Shown here: piece after piece, positions 8,422-17,499 of the stretch
How the letters are laid out: each line of letters begins with the position of its first letter
Numbering within the stretch: position 1 is the stretch's first letter
Assembly: GCF_904848585.1 (NCBI RefSeq)
Contig: NZ_CAJHCR010000010.1
Coordinates: 1-64,000 of the forward strand
Length of the DNA: 64,000 nucleotides
Direction of reading: 5' to 3'
DNA from: Paraburkholderia kirstenboschensis
Lineage (GTDB): Bacteria > Pseudomonadota > Gammaproteobacteria > Burkholderiales > Burkholderiaceae
Program-made: the position numbers and the translations under genes
Notes under the pieces: generated by a model
What the model was told of the DNA's origin: nothing
Database searches by the model: none
What the model saw: only the letters and a program-made list of their open reading frames with translations

Positions 8422-9633
8422 ATGCCTTCGTCCACTCACTCGTCACGCCCGAACAGCGCCATGAATGCACCGCACGACACGCCCATGAGTCCCTCGTTTC
8501 CATCGCGTCTGCCGAATGTGGGCACGACGATCTTCACCGTTATGAGCGCGCTCGCCGCCGAAAAAGGTGCGGTCAATCTCGGTCAGGGCTTTCCCGACTT
8601 CGGCTGCGATCCACGAATCGTGGATGCGGTTGCGAACGCGATGCGCGACGGCCACAACCAGTACCCGCCGATGGCGGGCGCCGCGCCGCTGCGCGAGACT
8701 ATCTCGGACAAGATCGCAAACGTGTACGGCCGCCGCTACGACGCCACCACCGAAATAACGGTCACGGCCGGAGCGACGCAGGCACTGCTCACGGCGATTC
8801 TCTGCGCGGTCCATCCCGGCGACGAAGTGATCGTGATCGAGCCGACGTATGACAGCTACCTTCCGTCGATCGAACTGGCGGGCGGCAAGCCGGTATTCGT
8901 CACGCTCGACGCGCCGGACTACGCGATCCCGTTCGACAAACTCGCCGCCGCGATCACGCCGAAAACGCGGCTACTGCTGATCAACACGCCGCACAATCCG
9001 ACCGGCACCGTCTGGCGCGCCGAAGACATGCGCAAGCTCGAAGAAATCGTGCGCGGCACCAACGTGCTGATTCTGTCGGACGAAGTATATGAACACATGG
9101 TCTACGACGGAGCGCCGCACGAGAGCGTGGCCCGTTATCCGGAACTGGCGCAGCGCAGTTTCGTCGTGTCGAGCTTCGGCAAGACGTATCACGTCACTGG
9201 CTGGAAAGTCGGCTACGTGGCGGCGCCGGCTGCGCTCACCGCTGAATTTCGCAAAGTGCATCAGTTCAACGTGTTCACAGTGAATACGCCCATGCAGATC
9301 GGACTGGCCGATTACATGAAGGACCCGGCGCCCTATCTCGAACTGCCGGCGTTCTATCAGAGAAAGCGTGACTTCTTCCGCGCCGGCCTCGCGAATTCGC
9401 GCTTCAAACTATTGCCGTGTACCGGCACGTACTTCCAGTGCGTCGATTATTCGGCAATCAGCGATCTGCCCGAAGCAGAATTCGCGCAGTGGCTGACCGG
9501 CGAAATCGGCGTCGCGGCCATTCCAGTGTCGGCCTTCTACCATGAAGCGCATGAGTCGGGCGTGGTGCGCTTCTGTTTCGCAAAGCAGGAAAGCACGCTC
9601 GCCACCGCGCTCGAACGGCTCGCGCGGCTCTAG
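8422..9633 (+). CDS. PLP-dependent class I/II aminotransferase (methionine aminotransferase YbdL-like)
   Basis: A 403-residue fold-type I aminotransferase with GQGFPDF near the N-terminus, the NTPHNPTGT motif, and the PLP-binding lysine in SSFGKTYHVTGWK (K254). These match the YbdL/kynurenine-aminotransferase group, which transaminates methionine and aromatic amino acids. ATG 8422 and ATG 8461 (MNAPHDTP) are both possible; neither has a strong ribosome-binding site, and the conserved part begins after both. The reading frame is open from 8245, but that stretch overlaps the PIN gene. Probably cytosolic and in the methionine salvage or amino acid catabolic pathway. Confidence 0.87.
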   Translation: MPSSTHSSRPNSAMNAPHDTPMSPSFPSRLPNVGTTIFTVMSALAAEKGAVNLGQGFPDFGCDPRIVDAVANAMRDGHNQYPPMAGAAPLRETISDKIANVYGRRYDATTEITVTAGATQALLTAILCAVHPGDEVIVIEPTYDSYLPSIELAGGKPVFVTLDAPDYAIPFDKLAAAITPKTRLLLINTPHNPTGTVWRAEDMRKLEEIVRGTNVLILSDEVYEHMVYDGAPHESVARYPELAQRSFVVSSFGKTYHVTGWKVGYVAAPAALTAEFRKVHQFNVFTVNTPMQIGLADYMKDPAPYLELPAFYQRKRDFFRAGLANSRFKLLPCTGTYFQCVDYSAISDLPEAEFAQWLTGEIGVAAIPVSAFYHEAHESGVVRFCFAKQESTLATALERLARL

Positions 9634-9742
9634 CATGTCACGCGCGATGCTGCGAACGAACCCACGTTCCTCGCCGTCGCGCGCCACCGTCAACGCGTGG
9701 GTTACGCGTCGCGGTTCCGGTCGGCTCTCGCAGGGCTATGCG

Positions 9743-10390
9743 TCAGGCCGGACGCGACGCCGCAATGTACGCCTTCCGGTCTTCGGTCACACGCTGCGCG
9801 GCGGGGCGGCTGTTGATCGTCTTCACGTAGCTCTTCCAGTCGAGACCCGCGTCGAGCAGGAAATCGCGACCGTAGATTGCCTGCGTGGCCATGCCGACGA
9901 GCGGCAAACTCACGTAGCTCGCTGCGTCCGCGACACTGAACCGTTCCCCGCGCAAATACGGTGTGAATCTGGCGATCCGCCTGAAGCCCGCAATGTGATG
10001 CGCCAGCAGCTTCTCGACCCGGCCCTTGGTCGCGTCGGTCAGCGTGCCGCCGAAAAATGCTTCCTTGTACAGATTGCGCGCCGTCAGTTCCAGATGCACG
10101 TCGACGAACATGATCAACTCGCGCTCCTTGGCGGCTTCCCATGGATCGGCGGAAAAAATCGGCTTGTCGGGAAAGCGCGCGGCCAGGTACTCGACAATAC
10201 ATTGCGATTCCGAAAGATCGCCCTCTTCGGTTTGCAGATAAGGTACTTTGCCAAGCGGCGAGTGTGCGAGCATCGCCTCGTCCTGGCTCGGCTGTACGAA
10301 CACCTCCTCGAACTCTATGCCGTGTTCGAGCAGAACGAACTTCACCTTGTTGTAGTAGTTAGAGAGCGCGAACCCGCAGAGCTTGATCAT
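9743..10390 (-). CDS. Glutathione S-transferase family protein
   Basis: A 215-residue protein with an N-terminal thioredoxin-like GST domain (about 1-80: GKVPYLQTEEG with the cis-Pro, then the SESQCIVEYL glutathione-binding segment) and an all-helical C-terminal domain. The start at 10390 has AAGGAAGGAG just upstream on the minus strand, which rejects the longer frame reaching 10753. It is divergent from the 3-hydroxyacyl-CoA dehydrogenase gene with about 105 bp between. Likely a cytosolic detoxification or isomerase enzyme; the substrate is unknown, though the neighbouring acyl-CoA genes hint at aromatic or lipid catabolism. Confidence 0.88.
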   Translation of the reverse strand: MIKLCGFALSNYYNKVKFVLLEHGIEFEEVFVQPSQDEAMLAHSPLGKVPYLQTEEGDLSESQCIVEYLAARFPDKPIFSADPWEAAKERELIMFVDVHLELTARNLYKEAFFGGTLTDATKGRVEKLLAHHIAGFRRIARFTPYLRGERFSVADAASYVSLPLVGMATQAIYGRDFLLDAGLDWKSYVKTINSRPAAQRVTEDRKAYIAASRPA

Positions 10391-10495
10391 CGTTGTCTCC
10401 TTCCTTTTTCGGTGTGTGAGACCGCCGAATGGATCGAAGGCGGCCTTCGGGCGATCGTCAAATGAATTGTACGAGCGTGCTATTCTAAAATAACC

Positions 10496-12079
10496 ATGGA
10501 GTCGAGCAACACAATGACCTCTCGCAACTTCAGCATAGAGACCATCGGCATTGTCGGAACCGGGGCAATGGGCCGCGGCATCGCACAGATCGCTGCGCTC
10601 GCGGGCCTCACCGTGCGTCTGTACGACGCCAACCCCGCCGCTATCGGCGCCGCACGCGACTACCTCGCCGAAACTTTCGCCAAACTGACCGCCAAAGGCA
10701 AGCTCGAGCAGGCGCGCTCCCTCGCGGCGCTCGCCAACGTCACGGCCGCGCATGCGATCGACGATCTGGCGGATTGCGATCTGGTCGTCGAGGCCATCGT
10801 CGAGAAGCTGGAAGTCAAGCAGGCGCTCTTTCGCGAGCTCGAGACCGTGGTGAGCGGACGTTGCGTGCTCGCGTCGAACACGTCGTCGCTATCCATCACG
10901 GCAATCGCGGCTGGCTGCACGAATCCCTCGCGCGTGGTCGGCTATCACTTCTTCAATCCCGTTCCGTTGATGAAAGTCGTCGAAGTGATCGACGGCCTGC
11001 GCAGCGACCGCCAGGCAGGCGACGCATTGATGGACCTCGCGCGCCGCATGGGCCACACGCCGGTGCGTGCGAAAGACATGCCCGGCTTCATCGTCAATCA
11101 CGCGGGCCGCGGCATGAACACCGAGGGCCTGCGCGTGGCGGGCGAAGGCGTGGCGAGCTTCGTCGATATCGACAGGATCATGCGCGAGCAGGCGGGTTTT
11201 CGTCTCGGCCCGTTCGAATTGCTCGATCTGACCGCGCTCGACGTATCGCATCCGGTGATGGAGTCGATCTACCATCAGTTCTATGAAGAGCCGCGCTTCA
11301 CGCCCTCGCCTATCACCGGCACGCGGCTCGCGGGTGGACTGCTTGGCCGCAAGACGGGCGAAGGTTTTTATCGCTACGAAGACGGCAAGCAGCAGGCGCC
11401 TGCCGAAGCCCCCGCACCGGCCGCGCTGCCGGTAAGCGTATGGGTCAGCAAGCGCTATCCCGAGGCGTACCGGGCCGTCGTGGAACTCGTCGGCAAAGCC
11501 GGCGTGAAGCTCGACGACGGCGCCTCGCCCGCTGCGGACTCGCTGATCGTCGTCACGCCGTTCGGTCACGACGCGACCACGGCCGCGGTCGACGAAGCGC
11601 TGGACGCGAGCCGCGTCGTGGCCATCGACGCGCTCTTTCCGCTCGTCGGCGCGCAGCGCCGTACGTTGATGACCACGCCCGCGACAACCCGTGCCGCGCG
11701 TGACGCAGGACAAGCGCTTTTCTCGGCCGATGGCGTGCCCGTCACCGTGATTCGCGATTCCACCGGCTTCGTCGCGCAACGCGTGGTGGCTACGATCGTC
11801 AACATCGGCTGCGATATCGCGCAAAAGCAGATCGCGACGCCGGAGGACATCGACCTCGCTGTCACGCTCGGCCTCGGCTATCCACGCGGACCGCTTGCGC
11901 TCGGCGACGCGCTCGGTGCGAAAACCATCCTCACCATCCTGCGCAATATGTTCGACGTGCTCGGCGATCCACGCTACCGCCCCTCGCCGTGGCTCGCGCG
12001 GCGCGCGCAACTTGGCATGTCGCTGACTCAGTGCGACGCCGCCGACACTCAAACAGAGAACACGGAGACCCGACAATGA
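10496..12079 (+). CDS. 3-hydroxyacyl-CoA dehydrogenase (PaaH-like, two C-terminal domains)
   Basis: A 527-residue NAD-dependent dehydrogenase. The Rossmann motif GIVGTGAMGRG lies at residues 18-28, followed by a 3HCDH NAD-binding domain to about 190, a first C-terminal domain (about 195-290), and a second one near the end (DSTGFVAQRV, LGYPRGPLALGD). This two-lobed layout is typical of PaaH/PaaC. It oxidises 3-hydroxyacyl-CoA to 3-ketoacyl-CoA. The start may be 10496 or 10514 (MTSRNF). Its TGA overlaps the next gene's ATG (ATGA), so translation is coupled to the enoyl-CoA hydratase, and the two act in sequence. Confidence 0.9.
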   Translation: MESSNTMTSRNFSIETIGIVGTGAMGRGIAQIAALAGLTVRLYDANPAAIGAARDYLAETFAKLTAKGKLEQARSLAALANVTAAHAIDDLADCDLVVEAIVEKLEVKQALFRELETVVSGRCVLASNTSSLSITAIAAGCTNPSRVVGYHFFNPVPLMKVVEVIDGLRSDRQAGDALMDLARRMGHTPVRAKDMPGFIVNHAGRGMNTEGLRVAGEGVASFVDIDRIMREQAGFRLGPFELLDLTALDVSHPVMESIYHQFYEEPRFTPSPITGTRLAGGLLGRKTGEGFYRYEDGKQQAPAEAPAPAALPVSVWVSKRYPEAYRAVVELVGKAGVKLDDGASPAADSLIVVTPFGHDATTAAVDEALDASRVVAIDALFPLVGAQRRTLMTTPATTRAARDAGQALFSADGVPVTVIRDSTGFVAQRVVATIVNIGCDIAQKQIATPEDIDLAVTLGLGYPRGPLALGDALGAKTILTILRNMFDVLGDPRYRPSPWLARRAQLGMSLTQCDAADTQTENTETRQ

Positions 12080-12864
12080 GCGCCGAACTGCTGACCTCGC
12101 GCCCTACCGAAAGCGAATCGACGCTGGTACTCACGCTGTCGAACCCGGGCGCACGCAACGCATTGCACCCCGACATGTACGCGGCCGGCATCGAGGCGCT
12201 CGATTCAGTGGAACGCGATCCGTCGATCCGCGCCGTGGTGATCGCGGGCGCGGACAATTTCTTCTGCGCTGGCGGCAATCTGAACCGTCTGCTCGAGAAC
12301 CGCGCGAAGGACCCTTCAGTCCAGGCGCAGAGTATCGATTTGCTAGCCGAGTGGATCTCGGCGCTGCGGCTCTCTTCGAAACCTGTGATTGCCGCCGTCG
12401 ACGGCGCGGCAGCCGGCGCGGGCTTCTCGCTTGCCCTGGCATGCGACCTGATCGTCGCGGCCGACGACGCCAAATTCGTGATGTCGTATGCCCGCGTCGG
12501 CCTCACGCCCGACGGCGGCGGCTCATGGTTTCTCGCGCAGGCCTTGCCTCGCCAGTTGGCGACGGAAGTGCTGATCGAAGGCAAGCCGATCGGTGCGGCA
12601 CGCTTGCACGAACTAGGCGTCGTCAACAAACTGACGAAGCCGGGCACCGCGCGCGATGCCGCAGTCGCATGGGCCGACGAACTCGGCAAGATCTCGCCGA
12701 ACTCGGTCGCGCGTATCAAGACTCTCGTCTGTGCCGCCGGCACGCAGCCGCTTTCCGATCATCTGGTCGCAGAGCGCGATAACTTCGTCGCGTCGCTGCA
12801 TCATCGGGAGGGTCTTGAAGGCATTTCCGCGTTCCTCGAAAAACGCGCGCCCGTTTATAAGTGA
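12076..12864 (+). CDS. Enoyl-CoA hydratase/isomerase family protein
   Basis: A 262-residue crotonase-fold enzyme. The oxyanion-hole segments are visible as the A-G-x-x-F stretch (FFCAGGNLNRL) and AVDGAAAGAGFSLALACD; the catalytic region near the Pro-Asp-Gly-Gly turn (LTPDGGGSW) is present. It hydrates enoyl-CoA or isomerises its double bond in beta-oxidation. Start at 12076 is fixed by the ATGA overlap with the dehydrogenase. The phosphatase gene starts 10 bp beyond its stop, so all three are probably one operon. A PaaG-like role is possible, but no other phenylacetate genes are present. Confidence 0.88.
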   Translation: MSAELLTSRPTESESTLVLTLSNPGARNALHPDMYAAGIEALDSVERDPSIRAVVIAGADNFFCAGGNLNRLLENRAKDPSVQAQSIDLLAEWISALRLSSKPVIAAVDGAAAGAGFSLALACDLIVAADDAKFVMSYARVGLTPDGGGSWFLAQALPRQLATEVLIEGKPIGAARLHELGVVNKLTKPGTARDAAVAWADELGKISPNSVARIKTLVCAAGTQPLSDHLVAERDNFVASLHHREGLEGISAFLEKRAPVYK

Positions 12865-12874
12865 GCGAGAGACC

Positions 12875-13591
12875 ATGCCCGCTTATCAGTTACCTAAACG
12901 CCGCCGCATTTTTTTAATGCGTCACGGCGACGTGACTTACTTTGACGACTCGGGCCGCACGATCGATCCCGAAACGGTGCCGCTCAACGCCAATGGCCGC
13001 GAGCAGGCGAGCGCGGCGGGCCGCGTGTTCGCAGAGCAGCAGGTTCGGTTCGATCGCGTGATCGTGAGCGGCTTGCCGCGCACTGTTGAAACCGCGCAGC
13101 GCGTGCTGGCCGAGACGGGTCAGCAGGTCACACTCGAAATCGAGCCTGCATGGCAGGAGATTCGCGGCGGCAAGCTGCGCCATATTCCGTTGGAGGATAT
13201 CGAGGCCGCGTTTCTCGGGGTGTTCGACGGCATCGTGCCGGAAAGCACGCGCTTTCTCGACGGCGAGACGATCGGCGAGTTGTTCGATCGCGTACTGCCC
13301 GCCGTGGCGGCACTGCGCGAGGACACTTCGTGGGACACAGTTCTGCTGGTGCTGCATGGCGGCGTGAATCGCGCAATCCTGTCGCATGCGCTTACCGCGG
13401 GCGGACGCACATTTTTCGGCCATCTCGCGCAGGCCACCGGCTGCATCAATGCGCTCGACGTCGGCGCCGCACCGCGCGACTGGGTGCTGCGAGCCATCAA
13501 TTATTCGCCGCCGTCGCCGCTGCATCGCGACATCCGCAATACGACGATGGAAATCCTCTACGCACAATTCATCCAATACACGCGTAGCTGA
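12875..13591 (+). CDS. Histidine phosphatase family protein
   Basis: A 238-residue member of the phosphoglycerate mutase-like superfamily. The catalytic RHG is at residues 16-18 (FLMRHGD), and the second catalytic histidine sits in VLHGGVNRAI near residue 160. The ATG at 12875 follows GCGAGAGA and lies 10 bp after the hydratase stop. Such genes often sit with the APH-like kinase and acyl-CoA dehydrogenase that follow, which suggests a shared phosphorylated intermediate: the kinase phosphorylates a hydroxyacyl group and the phosphatase reverses or completes the step. That linkage is inference from context. Confidence 0.85.
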   Translation: MPAYQLPKRRRIFLMRHGDVTYFDDSGRTIDPETVPLNANGREQASAAGRVFAEQQVRFDRVIVSGLPRTVETAQRVLAETGQQVTLEIEPAWQEIRGGKLRHIPLEDIEAAFLGVFDGIVPESTRFLDGETIGELFDRVLPAVAALREDTSWDTVLLVLHGGVNRAILSHALTAGGRTFFGHLAQATGCINALDVGAAPRDWVLRAINYSPPSPLHRDIRNTTMEILYAQFIQYTRS

Positions 13592-13611
13592 ACTCAAACC
13601 GGAGGAGACAC

Positions 13612-14718
13612 ATGGTGCAAGCCACACAAAGCGGCGAACCGGAACAGCAAGCGGACTACTCAGCCTTCGAGGGCACGCGCCCGGTCAATGAGCGGCAGCG
13701 CTTCGACGGCGAAGCGCTCGCGGCCTGGCTCACGCAGCATGTGGATGGATTCTCCGGACCGCTTACGGTCGAGCAGTTCGCCGGCGGACAGTCGAATCCC
13801 ACATTCAAACTGGTGACGCCGTCGCGAGCTTACGTGATGCGCGCGAAGCCTGGACCGGCGGCAAAGTTGTTGCCGTCTGCACACGCGGTCGAACGTGAAT
13901 ACCGCGTGATGCATGCGCTCGCCGACACCGACGTGCCTGTCGCGCAAATGCTCGCTCTGTGCGAGGACGAGAGCGTGATAGGCCGCGCATTCTATGTGAT
14001 GGAGTTCGTCGATGGCCGCGTGCTGTGGGACCAGTCGCTGCCAGGCATGACTGCCGGTGAACGAAGCGCGATCTACGACGAGATGAACCGTGTGATTGCA
14101 GCGCTGCACAGTGTCGATCCGGCAAGCGTGGGGCTTTCGGACTACGGCAAGCCGGGCAATTATTTCGCGCGTCAGATCGGCCGCTGGAGCAAGCAGTACC
14201 TTGCGTCCGAAACCGAGCCTATCGACGCAATGCAGCGCCTGATCGAATGGCTGCCGCAGCACATGCCGACGGAATCCGGCGAGCGCGCGTCGATCGTGCA
14301 TGGCGACTACCGGCTCGATAACCTCGTCTTCGATCGCGAGGAACCGAAAGTGCTTGCGGTACTCGATTGGGAACTGTCCACGCTAGGCGATCCGCTTGCC
14401 GACTTCGCCTATCACTGCATGGCGTGGCATGTCGATCCCGCGCAGTTTCGCGGCATCGCAGGTCTCGATTGGGCGGTGCTCGGCATTCCCGACGAACAGC
14501 AGTACGTCGAGCGCTATTACAAGCGCACGGGCTTTGAAATTCACGGCGACTGGAATTTCTACCTGGCGTACAACATGTTCCGAATCGCCGCGATTTTGCA
14601 GGGAATCATGAAGCGCGTGGTCGACGGCACGGCGGCCAGCGCGCAGGCGCTAGACGCCGGCCGGCGTGCGAAGCCGATGGCCGAACTCGCCTGGCAATAT
14701 GCGCAGAAAGTGCGCTGA
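13612..14718 (+). CDS. APH-family phosphotransferase (ACAD10/11 N-terminal-like)
   Basis: A 368-residue aminoglycoside phosphotransferase-fold kinase. The catalytic loop is IVHGDYRLDNLVFD (around residues 228-241) and the metal-binding segment VLDWELSTLGDPLADFA follows. This subfamily is fused to acyl-CoA dehydrogenase in mammalian ACAD10/ACAD11, where it phosphorylates 4-hydroxyacyl-CoAs so the dehydrogenase partner can process them. Here the two domains are separate neighbouring genes. A strong GGAGGAGA precedes the ATG. Antibiotic resistance is unlikely given the context. Confidence 0.88.
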   Translation: MVQATQSGEPEQQADYSAFEGTRPVNERQRFDGEALAAWLTQHVDGFSGPLTVEQFAGGQSNPTFKLVTPSRAYVMRAKPGPAAKLLPSAHAVEREYRVMHALADTDVPVAQMLALCEDESVIGRAFYVMEFVDGRVLWDQSLPGMTAGERSAIYDEMNRVIAALHSVDPASVGLSDYGKPGNYFARQIGRWSKQYLASETEPIDAMQRLIEWLPQHMPTESGERASIVHGDYRLDNLVFDREEPKVLAVLDWELSTLGDPLADFAYHCMAWHVDPAQFRGIAGLDWAVLGIPDEQQYVERYYKRTGFEIHGDWNFYLAYNMFRIAAILQGIMKRVVDGTAASAQALDAGRRAKPMAELAWQYAQKVR

Positions 14719-14822
14719 CCGCGCTCGAGTACGCTTGAACACGCTTAGAGACTCTTGAGCACGCCTGCGCTCAGCAAACAGCGCCTACATTAAATTTCGT
14801 CCGTTATCCGCGAGGTCCATAG

Positions 14823-16079
14823 ATGAATTTCAATTACACGCCGAAAGTTCAGGCATTGCGCGAAAAACTGCTCGCCTTCTTCGACGAGCACATTTACCCG
14901 AACGAACAAGCGTTCTATGCGGAGATTGCGCAAAACCGGCAGAACGGCAACGCATGGCAGCCGACTGAACTGATCGAGCAACTCAAGCAGAACGCGCGCG
15001 ACGCGGGCTTGTGGAATCTGTTCCTACCCGACTCGGTGCGCGGCGCCGGATTGACCAACCTCGAATATGCGCCGCTCTGTGAAATCATGGGCCGGGTGCC
15101 GTGGGCGCCGGAGGTGTTCAATTGCAATGCACCCGACACCGGCAACATGGAAACGATCGAGCGATACGGCAGCGAAGAGAACAAACGCGAATGGCTCGAA
15201 CCGCTTCTGCAAGGGCAGATTCGTTCCGCCATTCTGATGACGGAGCCGGAAGTCGCGTCGTCCGATGCCACCAATATCCAGACCAGCATCGTGCGCGATG
15301 GCGACTACTACGTGATCAATGGCCACAAGTGGTGGTCTTCGGGCGCGGGCGATCCGCGCTGCAAGATTTATATCGTGATGGGCAAGACCGATGCCGAGGC
15401 ACCGCGCCATCAGCAACAGTCAATGATCCTGGTGCCCGCCGACGCCACAGGCGTCACGGTGCACCGCCCTCTTTCCGTTTTCGGCTACGACGACGCACCG
15501 CATGGCCATATGGAAATCACGCTCGACAATGTACGCGTGCCTGCGACCAATATGCTGCTCGGCGAAGGCCGCGGCTTTGAAATTGCACAAGGGCGTCTCG
15601 GACCGGGACGCATCCACCATTGCATGCGTCTGATCGGACTTGCGGAGCGCGCGCTCGAATTAATGTGCAAACGCTCGATGCAACGCGTCGCGTTCGGCAA
15701 GCCCGTTGCCATGCAAGGCGTCACGCAGGAACGCATCGCCGAGGCGCGCTGCATGATCGAACAGGCACGATTGCTCACGCTCAAAACCGCATACATGATG
15801 GACACCGTCGGCAACAAGTGCGCGCGCGGCGAGATCGCGATGATCAAGGTCGTGGCGCCTAACATGGCGTGTCAAGTGATCGACTGGGCCATTCAGGCGC
15901 ACGGCGGCGGCGGCGTCAGCGACGACTTCCCGCTGGCTTACGCCTACGCATCCGCGCGGACGTTGCGCTTCGCCGATGGTCCGGACGAAGTGCATCGCAA
16001 TGCAATCGCGAAACTCGAGCTCGCGCGTTACATCGAGCCTGGCGCGGCGGCTGTGGAGACGCCGGCAGCGCGCGCCTGA
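14823..16079 (+). CDS. Acyl-CoA dehydrogenase (ACAD10/11-like)
   Basis: A 418-residue FAD-dependent acyl-CoA dehydrogenase with the flavin/substrate signatures MTEPEVASSDATNIQT and GHKWWSSGAGDPRC, and a C-terminal QAHGGGGVSDDFPLA motif. The protein is slightly longer than standard short/medium-chain enzymes and matches the ACAD10/ACAD11 C-terminal region in sequence feel. Its place just after the APH-like kinase supports a pair that degrades 4-hydroxy fatty acids. It lies 104 bp after the kinase gene, with a GAGGT site before the ATG. Reducing equivalents go to electron-transfer flavoprotein, encoded elsewhere. Confidence 0.88.
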   Translation: MNFNYTPKVQALREKLLAFFDEHIYPNEQAFYAEIAQNRQNGNAWQPTELIEQLKQNARDAGLWNLFLPDSVRGAGLTNLEYAPLCEIMGRVPWAPEVFNCNAPDTGNMETIERYGSEENKREWLEPLLQGQIRSAILMTEPEVASSDATNIQTSIVRDGDYYVINGHKWWSSGAGDPRCKIYIVMGKTDAEAPRHQQQSMILVPADATGVTVHRPLSVFGYDDAPHGHMEITLDNVRVPATNMLLGEGRGFEIAQGRLGPGRIHHCMRLIGLAERALELMCKRSMQRVAFGKPVAMQGVTQERIAEARCMIEQARLLTLKTAYMMDTVGNKCARGEIAMIKVVAPNMACQVIDWAIQAHGGGGVSDDFPLAYAYASARTLRFADGPDEVHRNAIAKLELARYIEPGAAAVETPAARA

Positions 16080-16173
16080 CGACGTCTTGCTCGAACTTCG
16101 CTTCGAGTACTGCTGGCAAGCGCGCATGTGTGGCGCCGCCAGCATCATCGTGCGATCTATGCTCTAATTTTCG

Positions 16174-16203
16174 TCAAGCGCGGCGCTCCTCGGGGCGCCG
16201 CTT
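16174..16203 (+). terminator. Weak hairpin, possible terminator after acyl-CoA dehydrogenase
   Basis: A 10-bp GC stem with one G-T pair (GCGGCGCTCC/GGGGCGCCGC) and a tiny loop is followed by only three T residues. It lies 95 bp after the dehydrogenase stop and 20 bp before the GST start. Confidence 0.4.
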
Positions 16204-16224
16204 TACAGAACGAAAGGAGCGAGG

Positions 16225-16926
16225 ATGATCGACGTCTATAGCTGGGCGACCCCGAACGGCCACAAGGTTCATATCATGCTCGAGGAGACGGGACTCGAGT
16301 ACGCGGTGCACGCAGTGAACATCGGCGCTGGCGATCAATTCAAGGCCGAGTTTCTCGATATCAGTCCGAACAACAAGATTCCCGCCATTGTGGATTCCGA
16401 GGGTCCGCGGAGCGCGGACGGCAAACCATTCGCGTTGTTCGAGTCCGGCGCGATCCTGATTTATCTCGCCGAGAAAGCGGGCCGCTTTCTGCCGACCGAT
16501 CCGGCTGCGCGCTATTCCGTACTGCAATGGCTGATGTTTCAGATGGGCGGCCTCGGTCCGATGCTCGGGCAGACACACCACTTTCGTGTCTACGCGCCCG
16601 AGCCGATCGAGTACGCGATCAACCGCTATACGAACGAAACGCGGCGCCTGTATGGCGTCATGGACAAGCAGCTTGGCAAGACCCAGTACCTTGCCGGAAA
16701 CGACTATACGATTGCGGACATCGCTTCGTTCCCGTGGACCCGCTCGTGGCAAAACCAGGGCATCGAACTAGATGCGTTTCCGAATGTGAAGCGATGGCAT
16801 GAGGAAATCGCGGCGCGCCCGGCGGTTGTACGCGGCGTCGAAGTGCTGGCGTCTGCTCGCAAGCCGCTAATGGACGACAAGGCGAAAGAAGTGCTGTTCG
16901 GCGCGACGCAATACGCGAAGCACTAG
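16225..16926 (+). CDS. Glutathione S-transferase / disulfide-bond oxidoreductase (YfcG-like)
   Basis: A 233-residue GST-fold protein. The N-terminus IDVYSWATPNGHKVHIMLEE matches the YfcG/Nu-class group, where Thr and Asn replace the usual Tyr or Ser, and NNKIPAIVDSEGP carries the cis-proline. YfcG relatives reduce disulfides with glutathione. The helical C-terminal domain (about 95-220) is intact. AAAGGAGCGAGG precedes the ATG. A weak hairpin separates it from the acyl-CoA dehydrogenase, so it may be transcribed separately. Confidence 0.87.
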   Translation: MIDVYSWATPNGHKVHIMLEETGLEYAVHAVNIGAGDQFKAEFLDISPNNKIPAIVDSEGPRSADGKPFALFESGAILIYLAEKAGRFLPTDPAARYSVLQWLMFQMGGLGPMLGQTHHFRVYAPEPIEYAINRYTNETRRLYGVMDKQLGKTQYLAGNDYTIADIASFPWTRSWQNQGIELDAFPNVKRWHEEIAARPAVVRGVEVLASARKPLMDDKAKEVLFGATQYAKH

Positions 16927-17017
16927 AGGTTGAGGTGTGGGGCGGCAACACGAGCAAGCAACCGTGAGCCGGCGAGGCTTGCCGTGCACGCCGCCTTTTC
17001 ATACCGACTGCGGGGCG

Positions 17018-17497
17018 TCAAAAATAGTGGCGAGTGATGAACTCAGCGACGCACACCGGCCGCTCGCTGCCCTGCCGCTCCAACGTGACATTCCACACTA
17101 CTTGCACGCCAGCATTCTCGACATCGACGTCGGCGACGGACGCGACCGCGAACTGTGCGCGCAATTGCGAACCGACGAGTACCGGCGAAGTAAACCGCAC
17201 GCGATTCAACCCGTAGTTCACGCCCATCCGCTGTTCGAGCCGCACCGTTTTTGCCAGCAACGCGGGGATCAGCGAGAGGGTCATGAAGCCGTGCGCAATC
17301 GCGCCGCCGAATGGCGATTCGCGCCGCGCCCGCTCCGGATCCACGTGAATCCATTGGTGGTCGCCGGTGGCTTGCGCGAAACGATCGACGCTCGGCTGAT
17401 CGATCGTCACCCAGTCGCTAACGAGCGGCGCCGCTCCAACAAGCGCACGCAACGCCGCGGCATTCCGAAACGCGGTAGCCGGTGGCGTACTCTCCAT
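17018..17497 (-). CDS. MaoC-family (R)-specific enoyl-CoA hydratase
   Basis: A 159-residue single hot-dog domain hydratase. The hydratase-2 motif is complete: FAQATGDHQWIHVDPERA followed by FGGAIAHGFMTLSL, with the catalytic Asp and His of the PhaJ type. It converts trans-enoyl-CoA to (R)-3-hydroxyacyl-CoA. The start at 17497 (MESTPPATAF) is two bases after the stop of the upstream MaoC gene, which rejects the longer overlapping frame. The PhaJ-like class can feed polyhydroxyalkanoate synthesis, a common trait of this group, but no pha genes are in the window. Confidence 0.87.
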   Translation of the reverse strand: MESTPPATAFRNAAALRALVGAAPLVSDWVTIDQPSVDRFAQATGDHQWIHVDPERARRESPFGGAIAHGFMTLSLIPALLAKTVRLEQRMGVNYGLNRVRFTSPVLVGSQLRAQFAVASVADVDVENAGVQVVWNVTLERQGSERPVCVAEFITRHYF

Positions 17498-17499
17498 TG

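Noticed and set aside
13612..14718. Aminoglycoside resistance gene
   Set aside because: APH fold but the context is fatty acid catabolism and the subfamily is ACAD-associated.
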